A stretch of 25,187 bases of DNA, from IMG/VR virus record IMGVR_UViG_3300047562_000459, positions 1 through 25,187 of that record. The stretch is one strand, 5' to 3'. This document shows, one piece after another, positions 1-5,416 of the stretch. Source of the stretch: a virus. Made by a program: the position numbers and the translations under genes. Positions within the stretch are counted from its first letter, which is position 1. Every line of letters starts with the position of its first letter. Below the pieces are notes generated by a model. It was not told the origin of the DNA and searched no databases. It saw only the letters and a program-made list of their open reading frames with translations.

Positions 1-196
1 AAAGATTGGCTACACGCACCACATGCTGCCTATTGATAAGGCCGTGAAGGTAGCCGAGATGTTATCTGATGCGGAAGCAATGGAGACTGACTACCACACT
101 GTGTGTGGTTACAAGTTCACCACTGATGCTTACCCCATTGAGATCAAGGTGTTATCAACCAGAGACCGTGGCGAGCTAGAGCTGCTACGTGATTAA
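1..196 (+). CDS. Hypothetical protein, C-terminal fragment
   Basis: An open frame enters from the left edge (first full codon at base 2) and ends with TAA at 194-196, giving the last 64 residues of a protein. The visible part ends in CGYKFTTDAYPIEIKV and then a charged LSTRDRGELELLRD tail. Its codon use matches the downstream genes and it lies just upstream of the AAA+ ATPase on the same strand, so it probably belongs to the same transcription unit. I recognise no family, and its start and full length lie outside the window. Confidence 0.6.
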   Translation, partial: KIGYTHHMLPIDKAVKVAEMLSDAEAMETDYHTVCGYKFTTDAYPIEIKVLSTRDRGELELLRD

Positions 197-252
197 CCAA
201 CCCACTAACTTGTTGTAACTTACTTTTACTTACGTCCTAGGAGGACACTATT
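197..252 (+). promoter_or_regulatory. Leader and Shine-Dalgarno of the AAA+ ATPase gene
   Basis: This 56-bp gap between the left partial gene and the ATPase start is AT-rich. It carries TAACTTGTT at 206-214 and TTTACTTAC at 225-233, and ends in a strong ribosome binding site, TAGGAGG at about 238-244, 8 bases before ATG 253. The nonamer TAACTTGTT recurs in two other leaders of this window (3175 and 4809), and TTTACTTAC recurs at 9795-9803. I see no convincing -35/-10 pair here. Confidence 0.45.
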
Positions 253-1266
253 ATGCGTATCAAGCACATTGCACCACTCATCGCCAAGCGTTACCTCAGC
301 CCAGCCGTTCGCAAGCGTGCGCTGTTCCTTAAAGGCCCAGCAGGTATCGGCAAATCAGAGGCGGTGTTCCAAGCGTCGGACTTTCTATCATCACGCGTGG
401 ACGACTGGCGTGGCGTTATCGACATTCGTCTCAGCCAGATGCAGCCCGAGGACTTGCGCGGTATCCCAGCCGTAGATCACACCCACAAGATTGCAGAGTT
501 CTACCGGTTCAATACGTTACCGACAGATGGCGCGGGTATCATCTTCCTCGACGAGATCACATCGGCGGCACCAGCAATACAGGCAGCGTCCTACCAACTA
601 GTGCTGACACCACAGGACTTTGGCATCCCAGACACATGGATGGTGATGGCAGCAGGCAACAGGAAGTCTGATCGTGGTGTTACCTTCAGTATCGGTGGCC
701 CACTACTCAATCGGTTCTGTCAGGTCGATGTGGAGACTACCCTCGACGATGTGCGGGATCACGCGGTCAAACGTGGTATTCATGCGGCTATTACATCGTT
801 CTGGTCTGATCGACCGGACTACATCCACAAGTCTGAATTTACCGGCGGAGAAGTTAGACCGTTCCCTAGTCCACGTTCGTGGTTTGCGGTCAATGACATT
901 CTGCAACTCGACCTACCTGATGACGTGCGCGTGGAGTGCATCAAGGGTGACATCGGCGAAGAAGCAGGCATTGCGTTCGAGGCACACATGCGCGTGTTCC
1001 AAGAGACACCACGCATCGACGACATCTTAGAAGGCAAGGATGTACAGGTGCCCGATAAGATGAATGCGCTGTACTGTGTCGCCATGGGTCTCGTTGAGCG
1101 GATGGATAAGGACAACGCGTCTAACGTGTGGAAGTTCTTAGAGAAGTGCCCCGGTGAGATTCAGAATCTCACGTTCAAGCTGGCGTTCAAGCGCGACAAG
1201 TCCATAAGCAAATCAGCAGCGTTCACCAAGTGGGCGGCAGCTAACCAGTCGGCGTTCTCAGCATGA
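253..1266 (+). CDS. MoxR-type AAA+ ATPase
   Basis: This 337-residue protein is an AAA+ ATPase of the MoxR/dynein-like type. Residues 28-35 (GPAGIGKS) form Walker A, residues 96-101 (IIFLDE) form Walker B, and the following ITSAAPAIQAASYQ fits the MoxR/AAA_5 pattern. MVMAAGNRKSDRG at about 130-142 fits sensor 1. MoxR ATPases are known to work with VWA-domain partner proteins as chaperone-like machines, for example RavA with ViaA. A VWA/metallopeptidase gene lies 344 bp downstream on the same strand, so this is probably such a pair. ATG 253 is supported by a strong Shine-Dalgarno. The gene overlaps the next one by ATGA. The substrate is unknown. Confidence 0.88.
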   Translation: MRIKHIAPLIAKRYLSPAVRKRALFLKGPAGIGKSEAVFQASDFLSSRVDDWRGVIDIRLSQMQPEDLRGIPAVDHTHKIAEFYRFNTLPTDGAGIIFLDEITSAAPAIQAASYQLVLTPQDFGIPDTWMVMAAGNRKSDRGVTFSIGGPLLNRFCQVDVETTLDDVRDHAVKRGIHAAITSFWSDRPDYIHKSEFTGGEVRPFPSPRSWFAVNDILQLDLPDDVRVECIKGDIGEEAGIAFEAHMRVFQETPRIDDILEGKDVQVPDKMNALYCVAMGLVERMDKDNASNVWKFLEKCPGEIQNLTFKLAFKRDKSISKSAAFTKWAAANQSAFSA

Positions 1267-1583
1267 GGGCGCACATGGAGTGGAACGAGGGGGTGCAGAA
1301 GTATTGGCCCAACAACAAGCCTGTGTTTGAGAACAACGCAGGTCTGATGGGTGACCGCACATACGAGCGGGAACTGGTCAACTTCTACTGTGTAACTCCC
1401 TACATTAAATCGTACATGGGCAGTGCCTACGAGCGGTACGACCGCAAGTGGGTGATACAGATAGCTAGCATAATCGGTGCTGACAAAGTGGAGTACGACA
1501 GCAAAGAGGAAGCCATGCTAGCGTTCCGTGGACTAGTTGAACTGAGTGACGTGCTGGCTATACACAGCGACATACCATTTTAA
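1263..1583 (+). CDS. Hypothetical protein between the ATPase and VWA genes
   Basis: This 106-residue protein is rich in aromatic and charged residues and has no membrane segment or signal peptide. The start at 1263 is chosen because its ATG overlaps the ATPase stop codon as ATGA, implying translational coupling. An ATG at 1275 (MEWNEG) is an alternative. I recognise no domain. Its position between a MoxR ATPase and a VWA/metallopeptidase suggests an accessory role in that module, which is inference from location only. Its TAA stop codon is the first three bases of a 16-bp palindrome. Confidence 0.7.
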   Translation: MRAHMEWNEGVQKYWPNNKPVFENNAGLMGDRTYERELVNFYCVTPYIKSYMGSAYERYDRKWVIQIASIIGADKVEYDSKEEAMLAFRGLVELSDVLAIHSDIPF

Positions 1584-1596
1584 TCCCGTGGGATTA
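1581..1596. repeat. Palindrome TAATCCC-GT-GGGATTA, copy 1
   Basis: TAATCCC (1581-1587) is separated by two bases from its inverted copy GGGATTA (1590-1596). The first three bases are the stop codon of the 106-residue gene. The Shine-Dalgarno AGGAG of the VWA gene starts immediately after the second arm. A nearly identical element at 3160-3175 also begins with a stop codon. It could be an RNA hairpin affecting re-initiation, or a binding site for a dimeric DNA-binding protein. Confidence 0.7.
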
Positions 1597-1609
1597 AGGA
1601 GACTTACTG

Positions 1610-2842
1610 ATGACTTATTCATTTGAAGAAAAGCGACTCGACCTAGCTTACAGCAAGCTGGGTCTTAAAGAGCCATTCATCGCAGCCGTGATGAGCCGGA
1701 TAACGCGGGAAATTTCCCCCGCTGTACCGACAGCGGCGACCAACGGTGTGTGGGTTAAGTTCAACCCGACGTTTATGGCAGAGCAGACCGACGCCCAGTT
1801 GTTCGGCCTTCTTGTTCACGAGTCACTGCATGTTGTGCTGATGCACATGTGGCGACGTGAAGGGCGGGACATGAACCTGTGGAACTACGTCAACGACGCC
1901 ATCATCAACGCGTACTGTAGAGCACGAGGCTACATGTTGCCCGAGGGTGGTGTGTTTATCGACTGGGTTAACGAGGGCATGTCCTCTGAAGAAGTGTACG
2001 ACAAGGTGAAGAAAAACCCCCCGCCACCGCCACCACGACCCACCAAAGGTAACGGTGACACTCCGAGCGAGAACGACGGACAAGGCGACGGCAACTGCAA
2101 GGGCGACGCCAGCGACGGCGATGGGCAAGGCAGCGGCGACGCCAGCGGCGGCTCTGACTACCCCAAGGGTGGCTTTGGTAACTCTGGCGACATCGAGGAT
2201 GCACCTGACGAGGCGACGAAAGCTGACCTTGAGTCGGCGATACTGGCAGCGGCTAAGATGGCGAAAGAGTGTGGGCAAGGCAACGCGCTGATCGACCGCA
2301 TCATTGACAGCATAGGTAAACCCTCAGTGCCGTGGAGCGAGGTGCTGCGCATGATGATGTCCGAGACAGCACGAGACGACTACTCGATGGCACGACCACG
2401 CAGACGGTATGTATCTCAAGACTTGTATCTGGCATCGCTGCACAGCGAGACGCTAGGTGGATTGTTGGTGGGCTTCGACGTGTCGGGGTCTGTCACTCCC
2501 GAGGAGGCCAACCAGATTGCCGGTGAGATACGGGCCATATCCTACGATACCAACCCAGCGTTTGTTGAAGTTGTGTACTGTACGGATGTCATCACTAAAG
2601 TCGAGCGGTTCGACAACTTCGACGAGATAGAGCTGCGCCCAACAGGTACAGGCGGTACGCGGTTCAAGCCTGTGTTCGACCATCTCGAAAATTCAGAAGA
2701 CGACTACGTAGGTATGATCTACTTCACCGACATGTGCGGTGACTTGAACGAACTGATTGAGCCAGAGATACCTGTGATCTGGGCTGATACCTTCGGCAAA
2801 TCTGAAGCACCATTCGGTACGCAAGTCCGCGTACAACTATAA
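1610..2842 (+). CDS. VWA-domain protein with HExxH metallopeptidase-like domain
   Basis: This 410-residue protein has two domains. The N-terminal half resembles the putative metallopeptidase domain found before VWA-like domains (DUF2201 type): LLVHESLHVVLMH carries HExxH at H70-H74, followed by a VNDAIINAY segment that may complete the site. A low-complexity linker follows at about 134-200, with six prolines and then Gly/Asp/Ser-rich sequence. The C-terminal VWA-like domain has a MIDAS motif, D290-V-S-G-S294, plus a TGTGGT loop and YFTDMCGD, supplying the expected metal-coordinating Thr and Asp positions. AGGAG at 1597-1601 supports ATG 1610. With the upstream MoxR ATPase it forms a classic ATPase-VWA pair. 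Whether it is an active protease or only a metal-binding adaptor cannot be told from sequence. Confidence 0.85.
   Translation: MTYSFEEKRLDLAYSKLGLKEPFIAAVMSRITREISPAVPTAATNGVWVKFNPTFMAEQTDAQLFGLLVHESLHVVLMHMWRREGRDMNLWNYVNDAIINAYCRARGYMLPEGGVFIDWVNEGMSSEEVYDKVKKNPPPPPPRPTKGNGDTPSENDGQGDGNCKGDASDGDGQGSGDASGGSDYPKGGFGNSGDIEDAPDEATKADLESAILAAAKMAKECGQGNALIDRIIDSIGKPSVPWSEVLRMMMSETARDDYSMARPRRRYVSQDLYLASLHSETLGGLLVGFDVSGSVTPEEANQIAGEIRAISYDTNPAFVEVVYCTDVITKVERFDNFDEIELRPTGTGGTRFKPVFDHLENSEDDYVGMIYFTDMCGDLNELIEPEIPVIWADTFGKSEAPFGTQVRVQL
2102..2147 (+). repeat. Low-complexity linker repeat within the VWA gene
   Basis: The 13-mer GGCGACGCCAGCG occurs at 2102-2114 and again at 2135-2147, inside a GC-rich stretch encoding the Gly/Asp/Ser linker. 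This suggests the linker grew by short duplication. The same stretch gives long but spurious open frames on the minus strand. Confidence 0.6.
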
Positions 2843-2853
2843 GGGGTAAGACA

Positions 2854-3162
2854 ATGGATACCGACAACACAATTATCAACCGACTGTCCCGCTTCGAGCG
2901 GGACACCAAGACTCGCCTGACACGCATAGAGTCTAAACTTGTTCGCGGATTCGAGGAGCTGGGCATTAGTACTGATACTAACGACGACTGGCTAACCGTC
3001 GATGACGAGGCACGAATAGTCTATGTAGACACAATCGGTAGATCACTGATGGTGCTACTGGCTGACATGTCCCGTGCGGGGGCTACGCACTTTGGCGACC
3101 ACTACGAGGTTGTACACAAGGGCATCACCGTCGCAGTTGTTGAGCTGCGAAAAGTAATATAA
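2854..3162 (+). CDS. Small hypothetical protein after the VWA gene
   Basis: This 102-residue protein starts at ATG 2854 behind AAGGGG at 2841-2846, 11 bp after the VWA stop. Residues 1-35 are strongly charged and probably helical or coiled-coil (repeated R/E/D with leucines). The rest looks like a small alpha/beta domain ending in GITVAVVELRKVI. No known family is recognised. The tight spacing suggests co-expression with the ATPase-VWA module. Its TAA stop forms the first bases of the second 16-bp palindrome. Confidence 0.72.
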   Translation: MDTDNTIINRLSRFERDTKTRLTRIESKLVRGFEELGISTDTNDDWLTVDDEARIVYVDTIGRSLMVLLADMSRAGATHFGDHYEVVHKGITVAVVELRKVI

Positions 3163-3175
3163 TCCCATGGGATTA
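3160..3175. repeat. Palindrome TAATCCCATGGGATTA, copy 2
   Basis: This is a perfect 16-bp inverted repeat starting at the stop codon of the 102-residue gene. It matches copy 1 at 1581-1596 in 15 of 16 bases, and the A after the second arm is also shared. A perfect -10-like hexamer TATAAT (3158-3163) overlaps its left arm, but the best -35 candidate (TTGTTG at 3137-3142) is only 15 bp upstream, so promoter activity is doubtful. The Shine-Dalgarno GGAGAC of the next gene follows 11 bases after the palindrome. Confidence 0.72.
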
Positions 3176-3186
3176 ACTTGTTTATT
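3173..3186 (+). repeat. Leader 14-mer TTAACTTGTTTATT, copy 1
   Basis: This AT-rich 14-mer lies directly before the ribosome binding site GGAGAC of the 361-residue gene. An exact copy lies at 4807-4820, just before GGAGG of the microprotein gene. It may act as an A/U-rich translation enhancer or RNA processing site. Confidence 0.5.
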
Positions 3187-3197
3187 GGAGACTTATT

Positions 3198-4283
3198 ATG
3201 ACTAACATCCGAACTACTAAGCCTGTAACACTCGACCAAGACCAGATCAATAGATTCCTGTACGGAGTGACGACGCTGTACCGTGGGTACCGTCGTCAAA
3301 ATAACCCGTTCGCACACAACCGTAGCTACTTCGAGGATAACAAGCGCAAGCACGAGGCACATTTCGAAAAACTATCATCGGAATACCACGGCGGCGTAAT
3401 GCTAACGAAGGACTACACGGAATACTTCGACTGCAAAAACAGCATGGAAGAACTTGGGTTTATGGCACCTATCAAAGTGCGGCGTGTCATCAACGACCTA
3501 AAACTGCGTATGCCGTACCTTGAGTTCTACCCAACAGCCGATTCAAACTACAAATCAGTCACTGTGCTACACAAAGGCTGTGACTTCCCATCGGGCGAGC
3601 TAGAGTGGAATCCATACGAAACGCGCTACAAAATTCTGTCTCCCATGTGCAACGACATGCGCAATGGCGGGCACTATACTGCGGACGACGACCGAGCGGC
3701 ACAATTATGTCGCAAGTACTTTAGGATACGACCGCCCAACAGAATGGTGCCTTTTATAACATTGCATACAGCAGTGTCAGAGTTAGACTTCGACAAGCAT
3801 CTGCGGCAGCTACAGCGGCAGCAGCGCGAGCTTCAAAACGAGGCCATAGGAACTAACTTCGGTGGCAGAGAAATAGCCAATGAGTTGTTCTTGTTCTTGG
3901 AGGCGTACATCGACATAGTGCCGCCTCTCATACGAGACAAAATACTCAAATACCGTGAGACAACCGTAGAGTACACTGACTACTACGAGCTATCTAAGAT
4001 ACTGATGCACGTAAAGATGGTGGATGAGCAATCTGTCTACACGATGTGGAACAGAAGTCATACAATAAGCAACTTACACTCAAGTAATGTCAGATATGAT
4101 GAATTGTCACTCACGTTTACTGAGCCTACGTCACAAATGTCCGTAGACTTCATCACCAAAATAGGTCAACTGGCGTTAGAAGATATAGGTGTGTACGTGC
4201 CAGAAGTGGGTATGCGTATGGGCAACGGCGAGTACATCATCTACGGCGCGGACTTACCTGAAGCCCAAGAACCTATGGATTAG
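3198..4283 (+). CDS. Hypothetical protein, 361 residues
   Basis: I do not recognise this 361-residue soluble protein. ATG 3198 has GGAGAC at 3187-3192 as ribosome binding site. It is rich in Tyr, Arg and Asp. A Gln/Arg-rich helical stretch with the pattern LRQLQRQQRELQ lies at about residues 202-213. There is no signal peptide or clear membrane segment. The C-terminus is acidic (LPEAQEPMD). It follows the ATPase-VWA cluster in the same direction and is preceded by the second palindrome, so it may be a further member or a substrate of that module. A structural role cannot be excluded. Confidence 0.72.
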   Translation: MTNIRTTKPVTLDQDQINRFLYGVTTLYRGYRRQNNPFAHNRSYFEDNKRKHEAHFEKLSSEYHGGVMLTKDYTEYFDCKNSMEELGFMAPIKVRRVINDLKLRMPYLEFYPTADSNYKSVTVLHKGCDFPSGELEWNPYETRYKILSPMCNDMRNGGHYTADDDRAAQLCRKYFRIRPPNRMVPFITLHTAVSELDFDKHLRQLQRQQRELQNEAIGTNFGGREIANELFLFLEAYIDIVPPLIRDKILKYRETTVEYTDYYELSKILMHVKMVDEQSVYTMWNRSHTISNLHSSNVRYDELSLTFTEPTSQMSVDFITKIGQLALEDIGVYVPEVGMRMGNGEYIIYGADLPEAQEPMD

Positions 4284-4287
4284 TTGT

Positions 4288-4524
4288 ATGGCTATTATTC
4301 TTGTTATTGGCGAGAACGAGATAAAACTAGATTCACTAGACGAGTTCGATAATGTTCTCGACCAACTGCTAGAGTACAGAGCGTCGTTCATTGAAGAGTC
4401 TTATACGTATGATGATGGCAAGAGAATAATCGACGCCATACACGTACTAATAAACGAGTTCAATGGACTACAACTAGCCACTAAGGTTGCGTTAGTTTAT
4501 GGAGAAGGCTGTGTCTTACATTAA
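4288..4524 (+). CDS. Small acidic hypothetical protein
   Basis: This 78-residue acidic protein begins MAIILVIGENEIKLDSLDEF and looks like a small alpha/beta fold with helical segments. ATG 4288 lies 4 bp after the previous stop. The frame remains open upstream to 4189, but that would overlap the 361-residue gene by about 95 bp, so the shorter start is preferred. The ribosome binding site is weak, suggesting translational coupling. No family is recognised. Confidence 0.55.
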   Translation: MAIILVIGENEIKLDSLDEFDNVLDQLLEYRASFIEESYTYDDGKRIIDAIHVLINEFNGLQLATKVALVYGEGCVLH

Positions 4525-4705
4525 CTGGAAAGCTACTGACAGGGAAGTCACAGACATCGCGAGCGTCTACGAGGGTGCGCAGAATGTAGCGGACATGTTC
4601 AAAGAGCCTGTGTTTATCTACAGAGACCTGACTATACAACGTGAGTATTTAGCTCTAAAACAACGCGATTATTTGATTGTCGATACAGTATATCCCAGCA
4701 GATAG
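4499..4705 (+). CDS. Small hypothetical protein overlapping its upstream neighbour
   Basis: This 68-residue frame starts at ATG 4499, inside the last 26 bases of the preceding gene, and ends 7 bp before a sigma70-like promoter. The start has only a weak ribosome binding site. It contains VSYINWKATDREVTDIASVY and a C-terminal YLIVDTVYPS segment. The family is unknown. It is probably the last gene of the left transcription unit. It is kept because no alternative gene covers this stretch, but the support is modest. Confidence 0.5.
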   Translation: MEKAVSYINWKATDREVTDIASVYEGAQNVADMFKEPVFIYRDLTIQREYLALKQRDYLIVDTVYPSR

Positions 4706-4711
4706 CAACAC

Positions 4712-4739
4712 TTGATATTACCATCTGTGGGCGTATACT
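4712..4739 (+). promoter_or_regulatory. Sigma70-like promoter
   Basis: TTGATA (4712-4717) and TATACT (4734-4739) are separated by 16 bp. Each hexamer differs from consensus at one base. The promoter lies in the 128-bp gap between the left gene cluster and the microprotein gene, pointing rightward, with a start expected near 4746. It is the best promoter seen in the window and would allow host RNA polymerase to transcribe the replication module. Confidence 0.65.
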
Positions 4740-4745
4740 GAAATT

Positions 4746-4808
4746 GATCCCTCTGCGCGGGGTCACACTCCTAAAAGTATTTGCCCCGTCTAGCGCCGGG
4801 GCTTTTTT
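4746..4808 (+). ncRNA. Candidate attenuator leader or short RNA
   Basis: Transcription from the 4712 promoter would produce about 60 nucleotides before reaching an intrinsic terminator. A first hairpin can form between GATCCC (4746-4751) and GGGGTC (4759-4764). CGGGG at 4758-4762 can instead pair with CCCCG at 4784-4788, which is the left arm of the terminator, so a terminator/antiterminator switch is possible. No matching known riboswitch or T-box class was recognised. A stable short RNA is the alternative reading. This is inference from pairing done by hand. Confidence 0.4.
4783..4808 (+). terminator. Intrinsic terminator before the microprotein gene
   Basis: The stem GCCCCG (4783-4788) pairs with CGGGGC (4797-4802) across an 8-base loop and is followed by six T residues (4803-4808). 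It would end the left gene cluster and also sits just downstream of the 4712 promoter. Confidence 0.8.
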
Positions 4809-4820
4809 AACTTGTTTATT
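4807..4820 (+). repeat. Leader 14-mer TTAACTTGTTTATT, copy 2
   Basis: This is an exact copy of the 14-mer at 3173-3186. It overlaps the end of the terminator T-tract and is followed by ACGGAGG, the ribosome binding site of the 28-residue gene. Confidence 0.5.
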
Positions 4821-4833
4821 TACGGAGGAACCT

Positions 4834-4920
4834 ATGAACTGGTTCAAACATGAGGGCTTACATGCCCTAGCTTTTTTGTGCTTCATAATCATCATTTACT
4901 CGTTTGTGGCGGAGATATAG
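4834..4920 (+). CDS. 28-residue single-pass membrane microprotein
   Basis: ATG 4834 is preceded by a strong ribosome binding site, GGAGG at 4824-4828 with a 5-base spacer, and the frame ends with TAG at 4918-4920, directly abutting the next ATG at 4921. The product starts MNWFKHEG. Residues 9-26 (LHALAFLCFIIIIYSFVA) form one hydrophobic segment long enough to cross a membrane, and the chain ends Glu-Ile. It is the first gene after the terminator. Very small phage membrane proteins can inhibit host functions or act in lysis, but no function can be assigned. It is below the size cutoff of most gene callers. Confidence 0.65.
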   Translation: MNWFKHEGLHALAFLCFIIIIYSFVAEI

Positions 4921-5160
4921 ATGCCAGCTAAGAAAAAAGACGCGATCAACCCGTCGCACTATAAGAAGGGTGACATCGAGTGCATCGACGCAATGGTCGC
5001 TGCCTACGGTGAAGAAGAGGTGCGTATCTACGCGAAGATAGCGGCGTTTAAGTACGGCTGGCGGCGTGGAGACAAGGACGAAGAAGCCCAAGAGGTAAGA
5101 AAGCAGATGTGGTATCTGCGACGCTCACTCGGTGAAGATCCAAGGGGGGAACATGGTTGA
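4921..5160 (+). CDS. DUF3310 family protein
   Basis: This 79-residue protein carries the DUF3310 signature near its N-terminus, INPSHYKKGDIECIDAM at about residues 9-25, followed by the usual KIAAFKYGWRRGDKDEEAQEVRKQMWYL helical part. DUF3310 occurs widely in phages, usually as a small stand-alone protein and sometimes within larger ones such as T7 gp1.7, a nucleotide kinase. This short form has no visible kinase motif and its function is not established. It abuts the microprotein gene and overlaps the following gene by 8 bp, so it lies in an early or replication operon. Confidence 0.85.
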   Translation: MPAKKKDAINPSHYKKGDIECIDAMVAAYGEEEVRIYAKIAAFKYGWRRGDKDEEAQEVRKQMWYLRRSLGEDPRGEHG

Positions 5161-5416
5161 GCTAGGTATAGGCAAGAAGCGCATCCATGTGAACCAGCAT
5201 GTGATACGCAGGAATAATAAAGTAGCGGAAGGTGGCGAGCTTGAGCCACCGATAACCGTCAAGCACAAGGGCGGCAATACTTACGCCAAAGGCGTCATCA
5301 TCTATGGCGCATCTAAAGTTGTGTACTCCCCTGACAAGCCACTGTCTTGTGGTGCAAAGGTGTGGATCGAAACCGACAGCGAAGTTGCATTGGAGGGAGT
5401 ACGTGAGAAGTCCTAA
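5153..5416 (+). CDS. Conserved small phage protein, unknown function
   Basis: This 87-residue protein has the pattern IHVNQHVIRRN, then ITVKHKGGNTYAKGVIIYG and KPLSCGAKVWIET. From memory this resembles a small unnamed phage protein often found near replication genes. The start is set at ATG 5153 because AAGGGGGG lies at 5142-5149, whereas the frame open from GTG 5132 has no good ribosome binding site. It looks beta-rich and soluble. It overlaps the DUF3310 gene by 8 bp and the polymerase gene by 14 bp, indicating tight co-translation. Confidence 0.78.
   Translation: MVELGIGKKRIHVNQHVIRRNNKVAEGGELEPPITVKHKGGNTYAKGVIIYGASKVVYSPDKPLSCGAKVWIETDSEVALEGVREKS

Noticed and set aside
1823-2278. Long open frame on the minus strand (151 residues) inside the VWA gene
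   Set aside because: It is caused by the GC-rich Gly/Asp/Ser linker on the plus strand; the protein is low-complexity and no ribosome binding site supports it.
3137-3163. Promoter TTGTTG-N15-TATAAT overlapping palindrome copy 2
   Set aside because: The -10 is perfect, but the -35 is weak and the spacer too short; not called as a promoter.
5304-5402. Upstream start (ATG 5304) for the DNA polymerase
   Set aside because: It overlaps the preceding gene by over 110 bp, while GTG 5403 has a perfect GGAGG six bases upstream.
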